This document shows positions 25,738-34,268 of a DNA stretch of 64,000 bases, piece after piece (position 1 is the first letter of the stretch; every line of letters starts with the position of its first letter). Position numbers and translations under genes: made by a program. The notes beneath the pieces were generated by a model. The model was not told where the DNA came from, did no database searches, and saw only the letters and a list, made by a program, of their open reading frames with translations. The DNA comes from Bacteroidota bacterium (GTDB lineage: Bacteria > Bacteroidota > Bacteroidia > AKYH767-A > 2013-40CM-41-45), in assembly GCA_016720935.1 (NCBI GenBank), contig JADKJP010000006.1, forward strand, positions 310,001 to 374,000, given 5' to 3'.

Positions 25738-27069
25738 ATGAATAAAATTCTGCTTGTCATTCGCCGGGAGTATCTTACCCGCATCCGGAAGAAATCATTC
25801 CTGCTGATGACCATCCTGGGTCCAGTACTCATGGGAGGTATCTTCGTTGTCGCGTTTATGCTGGATCGGGTCGACACCGAAGTCAAGACGATCGCGGTCA
25901 TTGATGATTCGCATCTTTTCGATGGTAAATTCAAAGACAATGAGCGTCTGCATTTCATGTACACACAGGATCCTGTCGACTCTGTGAGAAAAAGAAGTAA
26001 GACCAATGGGATTTTTGGTGTGCTGTACATTCCTGCCACACCAAACGTGGCATTGCTTGAAAAAGCGGTTACTTTTTATTCTGAATCACAACCCGGACTG
26101 GATGTGATTTCAAAGATAAAATTCACTATCGAAAAAGAAATCAATACCTATAAATACATTGAAGCGGGAATTGATGAAGAGAAATTAAAATCCATTCGTA
26201 CGGATGTGGATATCCGAACGCGTGATATGAAAAATCAGGAGACGAGTACTCCTCTCACCTCCGGCCTTGGTTTTGCCGGTGGCTTGCTGATCTATCTCTT
26301 TATATTCATTTATGGCGCAATGGTGATGCGAGGGGTGATGGAAGAAAAAACAAGCCGTATTGTTGAAGTGATTATTTCTTCTGTGAAACCCTTTCAGTTA
26401 ATGATGGGAAAAATTGTGGGTGTAGCTTTGGTTGGTCTTACTCAGTTTTTGCTTTGGGTTGTCTTGAGTTTTGTGGTCTACGGTGGAGTGACTTCCGTGA
26501 TGATGAATGGAAAAACTGAGAAGGAAAAAATCGAGACCATGATGAAAGTACAACCCGGAATGTCAGGCAATCCTGCATTGCAACAGCAGCTGATGCAACC
26601 TGAAGGAGAAACCGGAGCTAAAATATCGGAGATGATGTCATCGATTAATTTTCCACTGCTGATCGCAATGTTTATTTTCTATTTTCTCGCCGGTTACCTG
26701 CTCTACAGTGCCTTGTTCGCGGCAATTGGCGCGGCTGTTGATTCGGAAACAGATACCCAGCAATTTATGTTACCGGTGACGATACCTTTGATTATAGCGT
26801 ATGTAGCGGCAATAAATGTGATCAATAACCCTCAGGGGAATGTCGCCTTCTGGTTTTCTATAATTCCATTTACTTCTCCGATTGTAATGATGGTCAGAAT
26901 ACCTTTTGGGGTTCCTGCTTACCAGATCATTTTGTCTATGGTATTGCTGATCATCGGATTTATCTTTACTACCTGGATAGCAGGCAAGATTTATCGTACC
27001 GGAATTCTCATGTACGGTAAAAAGGTCTCGTATAAAGAAATGTGGAAATGGTTACGTTACCACAATTGA
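25738..27069 (+). CDS. ABC-2 type transporter permease (NatB-like)
   Basis: The 443-residue membrane protein starts with NKILLVIRREYLTRIRKKSFLL and a first membrane helix, then a large extracytoplasmic domain (about residues 45-170), then about five helices. RGVMEEKTSRIVEVIISSVKPFQLMMGKIVG is the family hallmark of ABC2_membrane_3 permeases. It is the partner of the ATPase encoded just upstream, forming a probable exporter. A Met-rich, Gln-rich loop lies around residues 255-300 between helices. Confidence 0.92.
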   Translation: MNKILLVIRREYLTRIRKKSFLLMTILGPVLMGGIFVVAFMLDRVDTEVKTIAVIDDSHLFDGKFKDNERLHFMYTQDPVDSVRKRSKTNGIFGVLYIPATPNVALLEKAVTFYSESQPGLDVISKIKFTIEKEINTYKYIEAGIDEEKLKSIRTDVDIRTRDMKNQETSTPLTSGLGFAGGLLIYLFIFIYGAMVMRGVMEEKTSRIVEVIISSVKPFQLMMGKIVGVALVGLTQFLLWVVLSFVVYGGVTSVMMNGKTEKEKIETMMKVQPGMSGNPALQQQLMQPEGETGAKISEMMSSINFPLLIAMFIFYFLAGYLLYSALFAAIGAAVDSETDTQQFMLPVTIPLIIAYVAAINVINNPQGNVAFWFSIIPFTSPIVMMVRIPFGVPAYQIILSMVLLIIGFIFTTWIAGKIYRTGILMYGKKVSYKEMWKWLRYHN

Positions 27070-27127
27070 GATTTTTTCCGGGATTGATCCTAATGGATTG
27101 TTGAAATTAACCCGGACACCCTGCTCT

Positions 27128-28060
27128 ATGAAGCACGCTATTCTTGATCTTGGTACAAATACTTTTCTTCTGCTTATTGTGGAAGCGGAATCGGATTTGA
27201 CATTTAAAATTCTTCATCAGTCAAAAAGAGTTGTGAAACTTGGTGAGGGCGGCATAGGGAAAAACCATATACAGAAACCGGCATTTAAAAGAGGAGTTCG
27301 GGCACTTCTCTCACTTCAAAATACGATCAGGAAATTTGAAGTCAGAGAAGTTCATGCATTTGCTACATCAGCGATTCGGAGCGCGGATAACGGGATAGAT
27401 TTTGTGAAAGACGTGTATGCAGCTACAGGAATCGAAATACAGGTTATCAAAGGTGCTGAGGAAGCGGAACTGATTTATTATGGAGTTCGTCAGTGTGTAA
27501 TTCTGGATGAAAAGCCTGTCCTCATTATGGATATTGGCGGAGGAAGTATAGAATTTATCCTTTGTAATGAAAGTGGTTTGATTTGGAAACACAGTTATAA
27601 TATCGGAGTAGCACGATTGCTGGAACACTTTTCACCTTCTGATCCGATCACCGGAAGTCAAATTCATGAAATAGAGACTTACCTGGATGATCAATTATCA
27701 GGCTTATCGGAAATGATGAGTAAGTACCCTGTTAGAAGAGTCATCGGTTCTGCCGGGTCATTTGAATCTTACACAGATATTGTCGGATACAAGAATTTTG
27801 GGAAAGCGCTCAGCAATAGTTCGTTAAGTTATGAATTTGATTTGAAGCAGTATTTTGATCTGCACAATTATTTGATTCAATCTACAAGAAGTCAGCGACT
27901 GAGCTTAAAAGGATTGTTGCGGATGCGTGTAGACATGATTGTTCTGGCCAGTATCGTTACCAATTTTGTGATGAAGAAATATTCGATTTCGAGAATGGAA
28001 TATTCGGCTTATTCATTGAAGGAAGGCGCATTGTTGAACAGGTTACAAATAAAGAGCTGA
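27128..28060 (+). CDS. Ppx/GppA family phosphatase
   Basis: ATG 27128 gives 310 residues; an upstream TTG at 27098 is in frame but less likely. The sugar-kinase/actin fold is seen from AILDLGTNTFLLLIVE at the N-terminus, FATSAIRSADNG, the phosphate-binding IMDIGGGSIEFILC at about 143-156, and VIGSAGSFES. Family members hydrolyse polyphosphate or pppGpp. At this length it has only the two core domains and lacks the C-terminal HD-like domains of E. coli Ppx and GppA, so it resembles short bacterial Ppx forms. It lies downstream of the ABC pair with a 58-bp gap. Confidence 0.9.
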   Translation: MKHAILDLGTNTFLLLIVEAESDLTFKILHQSKRVVKLGEGGIGKNHIQKPAFKRGVRALLSLQNTIRKFEVREVHAFATSAIRSADNGIDFVKDVYAATGIEIQVIKGAEEAELIYYGVRQCVILDEKPVLIMDIGGGSIEFILCNESGLIWKHSYNIGVARLLEHFSPSDPITGSQIHEIETYLDDQLSGLSEMMSKYPVRRVIGSAGSFESYTDIVGYKNFGKALSNSSLSYEFDLKQYFDLHNYLIQSTRSQRLSLKGLLRMRVDMIVLASIVTNFVMKKYSISRMEYSAYSLKEGALLNRLQIKS

Positions 28061-28201
28061 GTTTTAATTCATCATTTTCCTTTTCATTCCGACCGCCTTA
28101 ATTTGAGTGTATATTAATCCGAATCGCTGCGAAAACTGCTTCAGGGAAATCACGTTGTTTTTGTATTTTAGCAGAACGAAAACAGAGATATCCTTCCCTC
28201 C

Positions 28202-29353
28202 ATGCCCAGAATTCTGATTATTGATGATGAAAAAGCGATCCGCAACACTTTGCGGGAAATTTTGCAGTATGAAAAATTTGAAGTGGATGAAGCAGGTGAT
28301 GGCGCCGAAGGCTTGAAAAAGGTAGAAAGCAGTTCGTTCGATCTTGTACTTTGCGATATTAAAATGCCCAAGATGGATGGACTGGAGGTGCTTGCTAAAT
28401 TGCAGGAACTCAACCCGGACTTGCCTGTTGTTATGATCAGCGGTCATGGTACGATTGAAACAGCTGTGGATGCTATCAAAAGTGGAGCATTTGATTATAT
28501 CGCCAAACCGCCTGATCTAAACCGCTTGCTTGTTACGGTCCGAAACGCGCTTGACAGATCTTCACTGATCAGTGAAACCAAGACTTTAAAACGAAAAGTT
28601 TTCAAAACCCGGGAGATGATTGGGAAGTCAGAGCAAATTTCACAGATCAAATCCATGATCGACAAAGTAGCTCCTACAGATGCTCGAGTGTTGATAACAG
28701 GAAGTAACGGTACGGGTAAGGAACTTGTTGCTCGCTGGATTCATGAAAAAAGTCAGCGTGCTACCGGACCACTCATTGAAGTGAATTGCGCCGCAATCCC
28801 GTCTGAATTGATCGAGAGCGAATTGTTTGGTCACGAAAAAGGCGCGTTTACTTCCGCGATAAAGCAAAGGATCGGAAAATTTGAACAGGCGAATAATGGA
28901 ACACTTTTTCTGGATGAAATCGGTGATATGAGTCTTTCCGCGCAGGCGAAAGTTTTGCGTGCTTTGCAGGAAAATAAAATCACCAGGGTTGGAGGGGAGA
29001 AGGAAATCCAGGTGAGTCCGCGTGTATTAGCCGCAACCAATAAAGACCTGAAAGCTGAAATTGAAAAAGGAAATTTCCGTGAAGATTTGTATCATCGTTT
29101 AAGCGTGATTGTAATTCATGTACCTTCCCTCAAAGAAAGAAAGGATGATATTCCGATCCTTGCCGAACATTTTGTGAAGGAAATATGTGAAGATTACGGG
29201 ATGCCACTGAAAAGTTTTTCAGCGGATGCTTTGAACGCTCTTCAATCGAAAGCCTGGACAGGAAATATCCGGGAACTGAGGAATGTTATCGAACGACTGG
29301 TGATTTTATCAGATAAAAAAATTACTGAAAAGGAAGTGAATACATTTGCATAA
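28202..29353 (+). CDS. Sigma-54-dependent-type response regulator lacking a DNA-binding domain
   Basis: The 383-residue protein has a receiver domain (DD at 8-9, phospho-acceptor Asp52 in LCDIKMPKMDG, Lys102) and an AAA+ sigma-54 interaction domain with Walker A GSNGTGKE (about 167-174), Walker B TLFLDEIGD and the Arg finger region. Two departures are visible: the sigma-54 contact loop reads GAFTSA (214-219) in place of GAFTGA, and the protein stops after the AAA+ lid (VIERLVILSDKKITEKEVNTFA) without the Fis-type helix-turn-helix of NtrC. It may act from solution or oligomerise on sigma-54 without specific DNA sites. No histidine kinase gene is adjacent. Confidence 0.9.
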   Translation: MPRILIIDDEKAIRNTLREILQYEKFEVDEAGDGAEGLKKVESSSFDLVLCDIKMPKMDGLEVLAKLQELNPDLPVVMISGHGTIETAVDAIKSGAFDYIAKPPDLNRLLVTVRNALDRSSLISETKTLKRKVFKTREMIGKSEQISQIKSMIDKVAPTDARVLITGSNGTGKELVARWIHEKSQRATGPLIEVNCAAIPSELIESELFGHEKGAFTSAIKQRIGKFEQANNGTLFLDEIGDMSLSAQAKVLRALQENKITRVGGEKEIQVSPRVLAATNKDLKAEIEKGNFREDLYHRLSVIVIHVPSLKERKDDIPILAEHFVKEICEDYGMPLKSFSADALNALQSKAWTGNIRELRNVIERLVILSDKKITEKEVNTFA

Positions 29354-29373
29354 TCATTCAATACAAATAATTT

Positions 29374-30282
29374 ATGTCAGCAAAAATTAAAACAGTTCGC
29401 AGATTTACCCAGCGGTATAAAAATTACAGCTTTTCAGAATTGATGAACAAAGCTGATGAAGAGTTCCTGGAATTGGTTGTTGAAATGGATGATCAGGGTA
29501 ATATCCTTTCAGAATCAAAATTTGATAATGACGGTGAACTTGAAGAGCGGAATACCTATGTGTATTCGAAATTGGGTAAACTTCAGGAGCATATTTTATT
29601 GTATGCCATAGACGATGTGACCGAGCGGAGAGTACTCAAACGTGATGAGAAAGGACTGTTGCTGGAAGAGACGAAATATTATGGAGATGACGCGGGTGAA
29701 CGTGCGGAATATGCTTATGATGAAAAGGAAAACATTATTAGCGTCAAACGTTTTGATGAAGAAGGAGATTTCGATGTTCGTGAAGAAATGAAATACGATG
29801 ACAAAGGCAGCCTTATTGAAAGAACCAAATACGATAAGGATGAAAAAGTTGTAGAACGATTGTCGTTTGCTTTGGATTCTGCTTCCAATGAAGTAGAAGA
29901 AATGGAGTATTTCCCGGATGGAAAAATCAAAACGAAAACATTGATTAAGCTTAACGAGAAAGGAAAAGAGATCTCCTCTGTTCAGACAACGCCTGACGGT
30001 AAATTAATTTCCGCTGTGAAAACAGTTTATGATGATCGCGATAATGTTATTGAACGTCATTACAAGGATTTTTATTCCAAGTCAATCCGCTACTCTTATG
30101 ATGAACAGGATCGTTTAATTACCCAGGAGCTGTACGATGGAAGCGGAATGTTGTTGAAGAAAAATATTTATGAGTATGACGATGCCGGTAATATTATTGC
30201 TGAACAAACTTTTGAAATCGATACATCCCGCGGCGGAGGCGACAAACACTTCGGAACGCGTTATGAATATGATATGTATTGA
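29374..30282 (+). CDS. YD-repeat-like protein of unknown function (302 aa)
   Basis: The protein is built of degenerate repeats of about 20-27 residues, with patterns such as EMKYDDKGSLIERTKYD, EYAYDEKENIISVKRFD and YSYDEQDRLITQELYD, resembling RHS/YD or MORN-like beta repeats. It has no signal peptide and is strongly acidic, so it is probably cytoplasmic, unlike most RHS proteins. It starts 20 bp after the response regulator stop codon and is very probably in the same operon. Similar repeat proteins can act as scaffolds; the function here is unknown. Confidence 0.8.
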   Translation: MSAKIKTVRRFTQRYKNYSFSELMNKADEEFLELVVEMDDQGNILSESKFDNDGELEERNTYVYSKLGKLQEHILLYAIDDVTERRVLKRDEKGLLLEETKYYGDDAGERAEYAYDEKENIISVKRFDEEGDFDVREEMKYDDKGSLIERTKYDKDEKVVERLSFALDSASNEVEEMEYFPDGKIKTKTLIKLNEKGKEISSVQTTPDGKLISAVKTVYDDRDNVIERHYKDFYSKSIRYSYDEQDRLITQELYDGSGMLLKKNIYEYDDAGNIIAEQTFEIDTSRGGGDKHFGTRYEYDMY

Positions 30283-30307
30283 GGGGAGTTGGGGTGGGAG
30301 ATAAATT

Positions 30308-30363
30308 GGTTGTTGGTTGTCGGTTGTTGGTGGTTGGTTGTTAGGTGTTAGTTGTTAGTTATA
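30308..30363 (+). repeat. Tandem heptanucleotide array, 8 units (GGTTGTT type)
   Basis: Consecutive 7-bp units are GGTTGTT, GGTTGTC, GGTTGTT, GGTGGTT, GGTTGTT, AGGTGTT, AGTTGTT and AGTTATA. In shifted register most read TTGGTTG or TTAGTTG, fitting TNRRTTR on the plus strand. The last unit is the exact reverse complement of the first seven bases of the array that starts at 30380. Confidence 0.9.
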
Positions 30364-30379
30364 AATACTGAGAGTGCAG

Positions 30380-30429
30380 TATAACTCATAATTCATAACT
30401 CATAACTCATAATTCACAACTCTCAACTC
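30380..30429 (-). repeat. Tandem heptanucleotide array, 7 units (ATAACTC type), facing the preceding array
   Basis: Units are ATAACTC, ATAATTC, ATAACTC (x2), ATAATTC, ACAACTC and TCAACTC, preceded by T. On the minus strand they read TGAGTTA/TGAATTA, again TNRRTTR. Together with 30308-30363 this forms a head-to-head pair around a 16-nt centre (30364-30379), with a perfect AGTTATA/TATAACT stem base at the centre. The last unit contains the alaS stop codon (TGA on the minus strand, 30425-30423). Confidence 0.9.
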
Positions 30430-33038
30430 AGGCCTAAAACCAGACTTCTCCCTTTTTCCAGGGCCTTTTCAATTCCATCCGGATTTTTTCCACCTGCTGT
30501 CGCATAGAAAGGTTGTCCACCACCGCCACCCTGAATTTCTTTACTGAGTTCACGAATGATGTTCATCGCGTTCAGGTTTTTATCCTTGATCAGAGTGTCG
30601 GAAATAATGAGCGACAAATGAGCTTTGCCGTCGATCTCAGCACCTGCTAAGAAAAACAAGTTGTTAACCTGATTTTTTAATTCGAAAGAAATATTCTTGA
30701 TAGCTTCAGCCGTAGGTAAATCGAGTTTGTCGACGATGAGATTGATGCCGTTTATTTCTTTGGCTTTCAAAATCAATTCGTTTTTGATTCCCTGCGCTTT
30801 CTGAGAAACAAACTGATTCATTTTCTCCTGTAAAGCGGAATTTTCCTCCAGCAATTGTTTGACTCTTTCCGTAAGATCTTTCGGGTTTTTCAAAAGCTCA
30901 TTGAGCTGATTTAATTTTTCTTCCTGTTGTTTAAAATACTCATCGGCTTTGTCGGCAGTAATTGCTTCGATTCGTCGAACTCCGGCTGCGACTGCTCCCT
31001 CAGAAACGATTTTAAACAATCCGATTTGTCCGGTTGAGGCCACGTGTGTTCCTCCGCAGAGTTCACGGGAGTATTCCTGATCAAACGTAATCACACGAAC
31101 ATATTCCCCGTATTTTTCTCCAAACAGAGCAGTAGCACCCATGTCCAGCGCTTTTTGTACGGGTACGTTTCTTTGTTCCTCCAGGCGGATATTTTCTCTG
31201 ATTTTTTCATTCACCATTCGCTCGATCTGTGCAATTTCATCATCAGTTACTTTGCTGAAATGTGAAAAGTCAAAACGGGTTTGCTCCGCATTTACAAGTG
31301 ATCCTTTTTGATTCACATGTTCGCCAAGAACACGTTTCAGAGCGGAATGCATCAGGTGTGTCGCGGAGTGATTGTTGGTGATCATTCTTCTGCTTTCTTT
31401 ATCAATACTTGCATGAAATTTTGCAAGCAAATCTTCCGGTAACCGATCGCAGAAATGAATGATCAGGTTATTTTCTTTTTGTGTATCGGTAATGATAATT
31501 TTCTCATTTGCCGAAACCAATGAACCTGTATCTCCGATCTGGCCGCCGCTTTCAGCATAGAATGGAGTCTTGTTCAGCACAAGCTGATATTGAACCTTGT
31601 TTTTCGATTTGACTTTACGGTATTTGAGAATAACACAATCACATTCGAATTCGTCATAGCCTACAAATTCAACACCACTTTCATCACGGAGTACCACCCA
31701 ATCATCCGTGTCCATACTTCCTGCAGCACGGGATCTTTCTTTTTGTTGTTCGAGACATTTGTGAAAACCATCCATATCGACATCCTTGCCGGATTCTCTT
31801 GCCATCAGTTGTGTCAGGTCGATCGGGAAGCCGAAGGTGTCGTATAGTTCAAATGCAAATTCTCCGGTAATGTTTTTGTTTTTATTCTCTTCAAATTTCC
31901 GGATACCTGTTTCAAGTGTACGAAGGAAGCCCTGCTCTTCTTCATGGATGACACGCTGGATAAAATCCTGTTGTGATTTTACTTCCGGGAATACATCCCT
32001 GAATTGATCAGCAAGCAGCGGAACGAGTTTATTGAGGAAGGGTTCCTTGAAATTCAGGAAGGTGAAAGCATAACGAACAGCACGACGAAGAATTCGTCGG
32101 ATTACATAACCGGCTTTGTTATTACTTGGCAACTGTCCGTCTCCGATTGCAAAGGTGATTGCACGGATGTGATCAACCATAACTCGCATAGCGATATCCG
32201 TTTTTTCATCGGAGCCATATTTGATTCCTGAACGAGTCGCGATAAACTGGATGAGCGGTTGGAATACGTCGGTATCATAGTTGGAAGTTTTACCCTGCAA
32301 AGCCATACACAAACGTTCGAAACCCATTCCTGTGTCAACATGTCGTGCCGGAAGTGGCTCCAGGCTGCTGTCCGCTTTACGATTGAATTCCATGAATACA
32401 TTGTTCCAGATTTCAATCACCTGTGGGTGGCTTGCATTGACCAACGATTTTCCATCCAGCTTCTTTCTTTCTTCTTCGGAACGCAGGTCCACATGTATTT
32501 CCGTACAGGGTCCACAAGGTCCCTGATCTCCCATTTCCCAGAAATTATCTTTTTTGTTCCCACGAAGGATCCGGTCTTCAGCGATAAGCGCTTTCCAGCA
32601 ATCGTAACTTTCCTGATCGAAAGCCAGATTTTCTTTTGCATCACCTTCAAAAACGGTGACGTATAATCGGTCTTTAGGCAACTTATAAATTTCGGTGAGT
32701 AGTTCCCAGCTCCAGGAAATGGCTTCTTTTTTAAAATAATCTCCGAAGGACCAGTTCCCCAGCATTTCGAACATCGTATGATGGTAGGTATCAATACCAA
32801 CTTCTTCGAGATCATTGTGTTTGCCTGAAACTCGGAGACACTTTTGAGTATTGGCGATTCGTTTGTACTTTACAGGACTATTGCCAAGGAACATGTCTTT
32901 GAACTGATTCATTCCTGCATTTGTAAACATCAGGGTGGGGTCGTTTTTAACGACCATGGGTGCGGATGGGACAATCTGGTGTCCCTTACTGCGGAAAAAT
33001 TCCAGAAATGCGGTTCTGATCTCAGCGGAAGTCATCAT
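30423..33038 (-). CDS. alaS: Alanyl-tRNA synthetase
   Basis: The 871-residue enzyme has the full class II architecture: N-terminal catalytic core (RTAFLEFFRSKGHQIVPSAP, then TNAGMNQFKDMFLG), the editing domain with zinc ligands HSATH near residue 556 and CGGTHV near 660, and a C-terminal DHHA1 domain ending in GGGGGQPFYATAGG. It charges tRNA-Ala and removes mischarged Ser and Gly. Either of two adjacent Met codons could be the start. It is divergent from the M23 peptidase gene, and its stop codon lies inside a heptanucleotide array. Confidence 0.98.
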   Translation of the reverse strand: MMTSAEIRTAFLEFFRSKGHQIVPSAPMVVKNDPTLMFTNAGMNQFKDMFLGNSPVKYKRIANTQKCLRVSGKHNDLEEVGIDTYHHTMFEMLGNWSFGDYFKKEAISWSWELLTEIYKLPKDRLYVTVFEGDAKENLAFDQESYDCWKALIAEDRILRGNKKDNFWEMGDQGPCGPCTEIHVDLRSEEERKKLDGKSLVNASHPQVIEIWNNVFMEFNRKADSSLEPLPARHVDTGMGFERLCMALQGKTSNYDTDVFQPLIQFIATRSGIKYGSDEKTDIAMRVMVDHIRAITFAIGDGQLPSNNKAGYVIRRILRRAVRYAFTFLNFKEPFLNKLVPLLADQFRDVFPEVKSQQDFIQRVIHEEEQGFLRTLETGIRKFEENKNKNITGEFAFELYDTFGFPIDLTQLMARESGKDVDMDGFHKCLEQQKERSRAAGSMDTDDWVVLRDESGVEFVGYDEFECDCVILKYRKVKSKNKVQYQLVLNKTPFYAESGGQIGDTGSLVSANEKIIITDTQKENNLIIHFCDRLPEDLLAKFHASIDKESRRMITNNHSATHLMHSALKRVLGEHVNQKGSLVNAEQTRFDFSHFSKVTDDEIAQIERMVNEKIRENIRLEEQRNVPVQKALDMGATALFGEKYGEYVRVITFDQEYSRELCGGTHVASTGQIGLFKIVSEGAVAAGVRRIEAITADKADEYFKQQEEKLNQLNELLKNPKDLTERVKQLLEENSALQEKMNQFVSQKAQGIKNELILKAKEINGINLIVDKLDLPTAEAIKNISFELKNQVNNLFFLAGAEIDGKAHLSLIISDTLIKDKNLNAMNIIRELSKEIQGGGGGQPFYATAGGKNPDGIEKALEKGRSLVLGLS

Positions 33039-33068
33039 TGGAGTATTGTGATAAATGCCTCAAGGGCT

Positions 33069-33076
33069 TATATTTG
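33069..33076 (+). promoter_or_regulatory. -7 element of the M23 peptidase gene
   Basis: TATATTTG is an exact TAnnTTTG match, 53 nt before ATG 33130, with a TTG about 20 nt upstream. Confidence 0.5.
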
Positions 33077-33095
33077 CATGAAATTTATAATCCTG

Positions 33096-33127
33096 CGAAG
33101 ATAATCAGGAAACCTGTACCTGCGAAA
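33096..33127 (-). promoter_or_regulatory. alaS promoter
   Basis: On the minus strand TTTC (33127-33124) is followed after 20 nt by TATCTTCG (33103-33096), close to TTTG/TAnnTTTG. It overlaps the divergent promoter region of the M23 peptidase gene. Confidence 0.5.
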
Positions 33128-33129
33128 AA

Positions 33130-34101
33130 ATGGCAAACGTAAAGTATCATTTCAACACGCACAGCCTCAAGTATGAGCGCGTTGTCGTCACCTGGAGGAA
33201 GCGTCTGTTGCGCGTTCTGGGTTGGCTGGCAACAGCTGTAGTGTTTGGTGCTTTGATCATGCTTTTCGCTTACAACTTTTTTGATTCACCGAAAGAAAAA
33301 CGATTGCGCAGACAGCTTGATGAAACCACCTATCAGCTTGAATTGCTGAAACAGCGCTCGGAGCAAATTGATGCTGTGCTGAGTGATATCCAGGAACGCG
33401 ACAATACAATTTACAGGGTTATCTTTGAAGCGGAACCGATTCCATCTTCGATACGTGAAGCAGGATATGGTGGTATCGACCGGTACAAAGCTTTGCGTGA
33501 CAATTACGATTCAGATTTGATTATTGATGTCACCAAAAAGATAGACAAGCTTTCCAAGCAACTTTATGTACAGTCTAAGTCTTATGATGAAGTCTGGGAA
33601 CTTGTGAAGAACAAGGCCACTATGCTTGCTTCCATTCCTGCCATTCAGCCTGTAGCGAACAAAGACCTGACTCGCGTAGCTTCCGGTTATGGTATGAGGG
33701 TGCATCCGATTTACAAGACGGTGAAAATGCATACCGGCATGGATTTTACAGCTCCTGTCGGAACCGAAATACATGCAACCGGTACAGGTACTGTAACCAA
33801 AGTAGAATATGATGGAAGAGGTTATGGGAATAATGTGATCATCAATCACGGTTACGGATATGAGACGTTGTACGGTCACATGAGTCGTGTCACAGTAAGG
33901 CCGGGACAAAAAATCAGCCGTGGTGATTTGATTGGATACGTGGGGAATTCCGGAACTTCTACCGGTCCCCATTTGCATTATGAAGTCAGGAAAAATAACA
34001 ATCCGGTGAATCCGGTGAACTTCTATTACAGTGATCTTACTCCGGAGGAATACGAGAGAATGCTGGAAATTTCTGCCAGAGCCGGACAATCCTTCGACTA
34101 A
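33130..34101 (+). CDS. M23 family metallopeptidase with N-terminal membrane anchor
   Basis: The 323-residue protein has one membrane helix at about residues 25-48 (LLRVLGWLATAVVFGALIML), a coiled-coil-like region (RRQLDETTYQLELLKQRSEQ) and a C-terminal LytM/M23 domain. The zinc motif HTGMDF is at about 198, the second His in YGHMSRV, and GPHLHYEV carries the last ligand. These enzymes cut peptide cross-links in peptidoglycan or, when inactive, activate amidases; the zinc ligands here appear complete. It probably works in the periplasm in cell growth or division. Confidence 0.93.
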   Translation: MANVKYHFNTHSLKYERVVVTWRKRLLRVLGWLATAVVFGALIMLFAYNFFDSPKEKRLRRQLDETTYQLELLKQRSEQIDAVLSDIQERDNTIYRVIFEAEPIPSSIREAGYGGIDRYKALRDNYDSDLIIDVTKKIDKLSKQLYVQSKSYDEVWELVKNKATMLASIPAIQPVANKDLTRVASGYGMRVHPIYKTVKMHTGMDFTAPVGTEIHATGTGTVTKVEYDGRGYGNNVIINHGYGYETLYGHMSRVTVRPGQKISRGDLIGYVGNSGTSTGPHLHYEVRKNNNPVNPVNFYYSDLTPEEYERMLEISARAGQSFD

Positions 34102-34163
34102 TCATGCAGCCCTCTGGCTTTTGATTTCGGCCGGAAGCATGATCCTGGTTTCATTTTTTTTTT
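34101..34163 (+). terminator. Probable terminator after the M23 peptidase gene
   Basis: ATCATGC pairs with GCATGAT, an inner AGCC/GGCT pair is possible, and a T10 run follows at 34154-34163 after an 11-nt gap. The gap makes it less certain than the others. Confidence 0.5.
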
Positions 34164-34236
34164 TCAACTTACTGATACTCACCGACACCTGTTTATAACC
34201 ACGGTACCGGTACTTTCGGATGTTTGAATAAATTGC

Positions 34237-34244
34237 TATATTCG
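34237..34244 (+). promoter_or_regulatory. -7 element of the MerR-type regulator gene
   Basis: TATATTCG lies 24 nt before ATG 34269, with TTTC 19 nt upstream at 34214-34217. It overlaps the frame that extends upstream to 34224, so translation should begin at 34269. Confidence 0.5.
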
Positions 34245-34268
34245 TACACTACCTTATATTTCAAAGTT

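Noticed and set aside
25200..26039. Open frame of 279 codons antisense to the ABC transporter genes
   Set aside because: It lies opposite two clear genes with strong family motifs, spans their junction and has no family resemblance.
28064..28447. Minus-strand frame of 127 codons at the start of the response regulator gene
   Set aside because: It overlaps the receiver domain coding region and gives a sequence without family pattern.
33511..34089. Open frame of 192 codons antisense to the M23 peptidase gene
   Set aside because: It is fully inside a gene with intact zinc motifs and has no recognisable domain.
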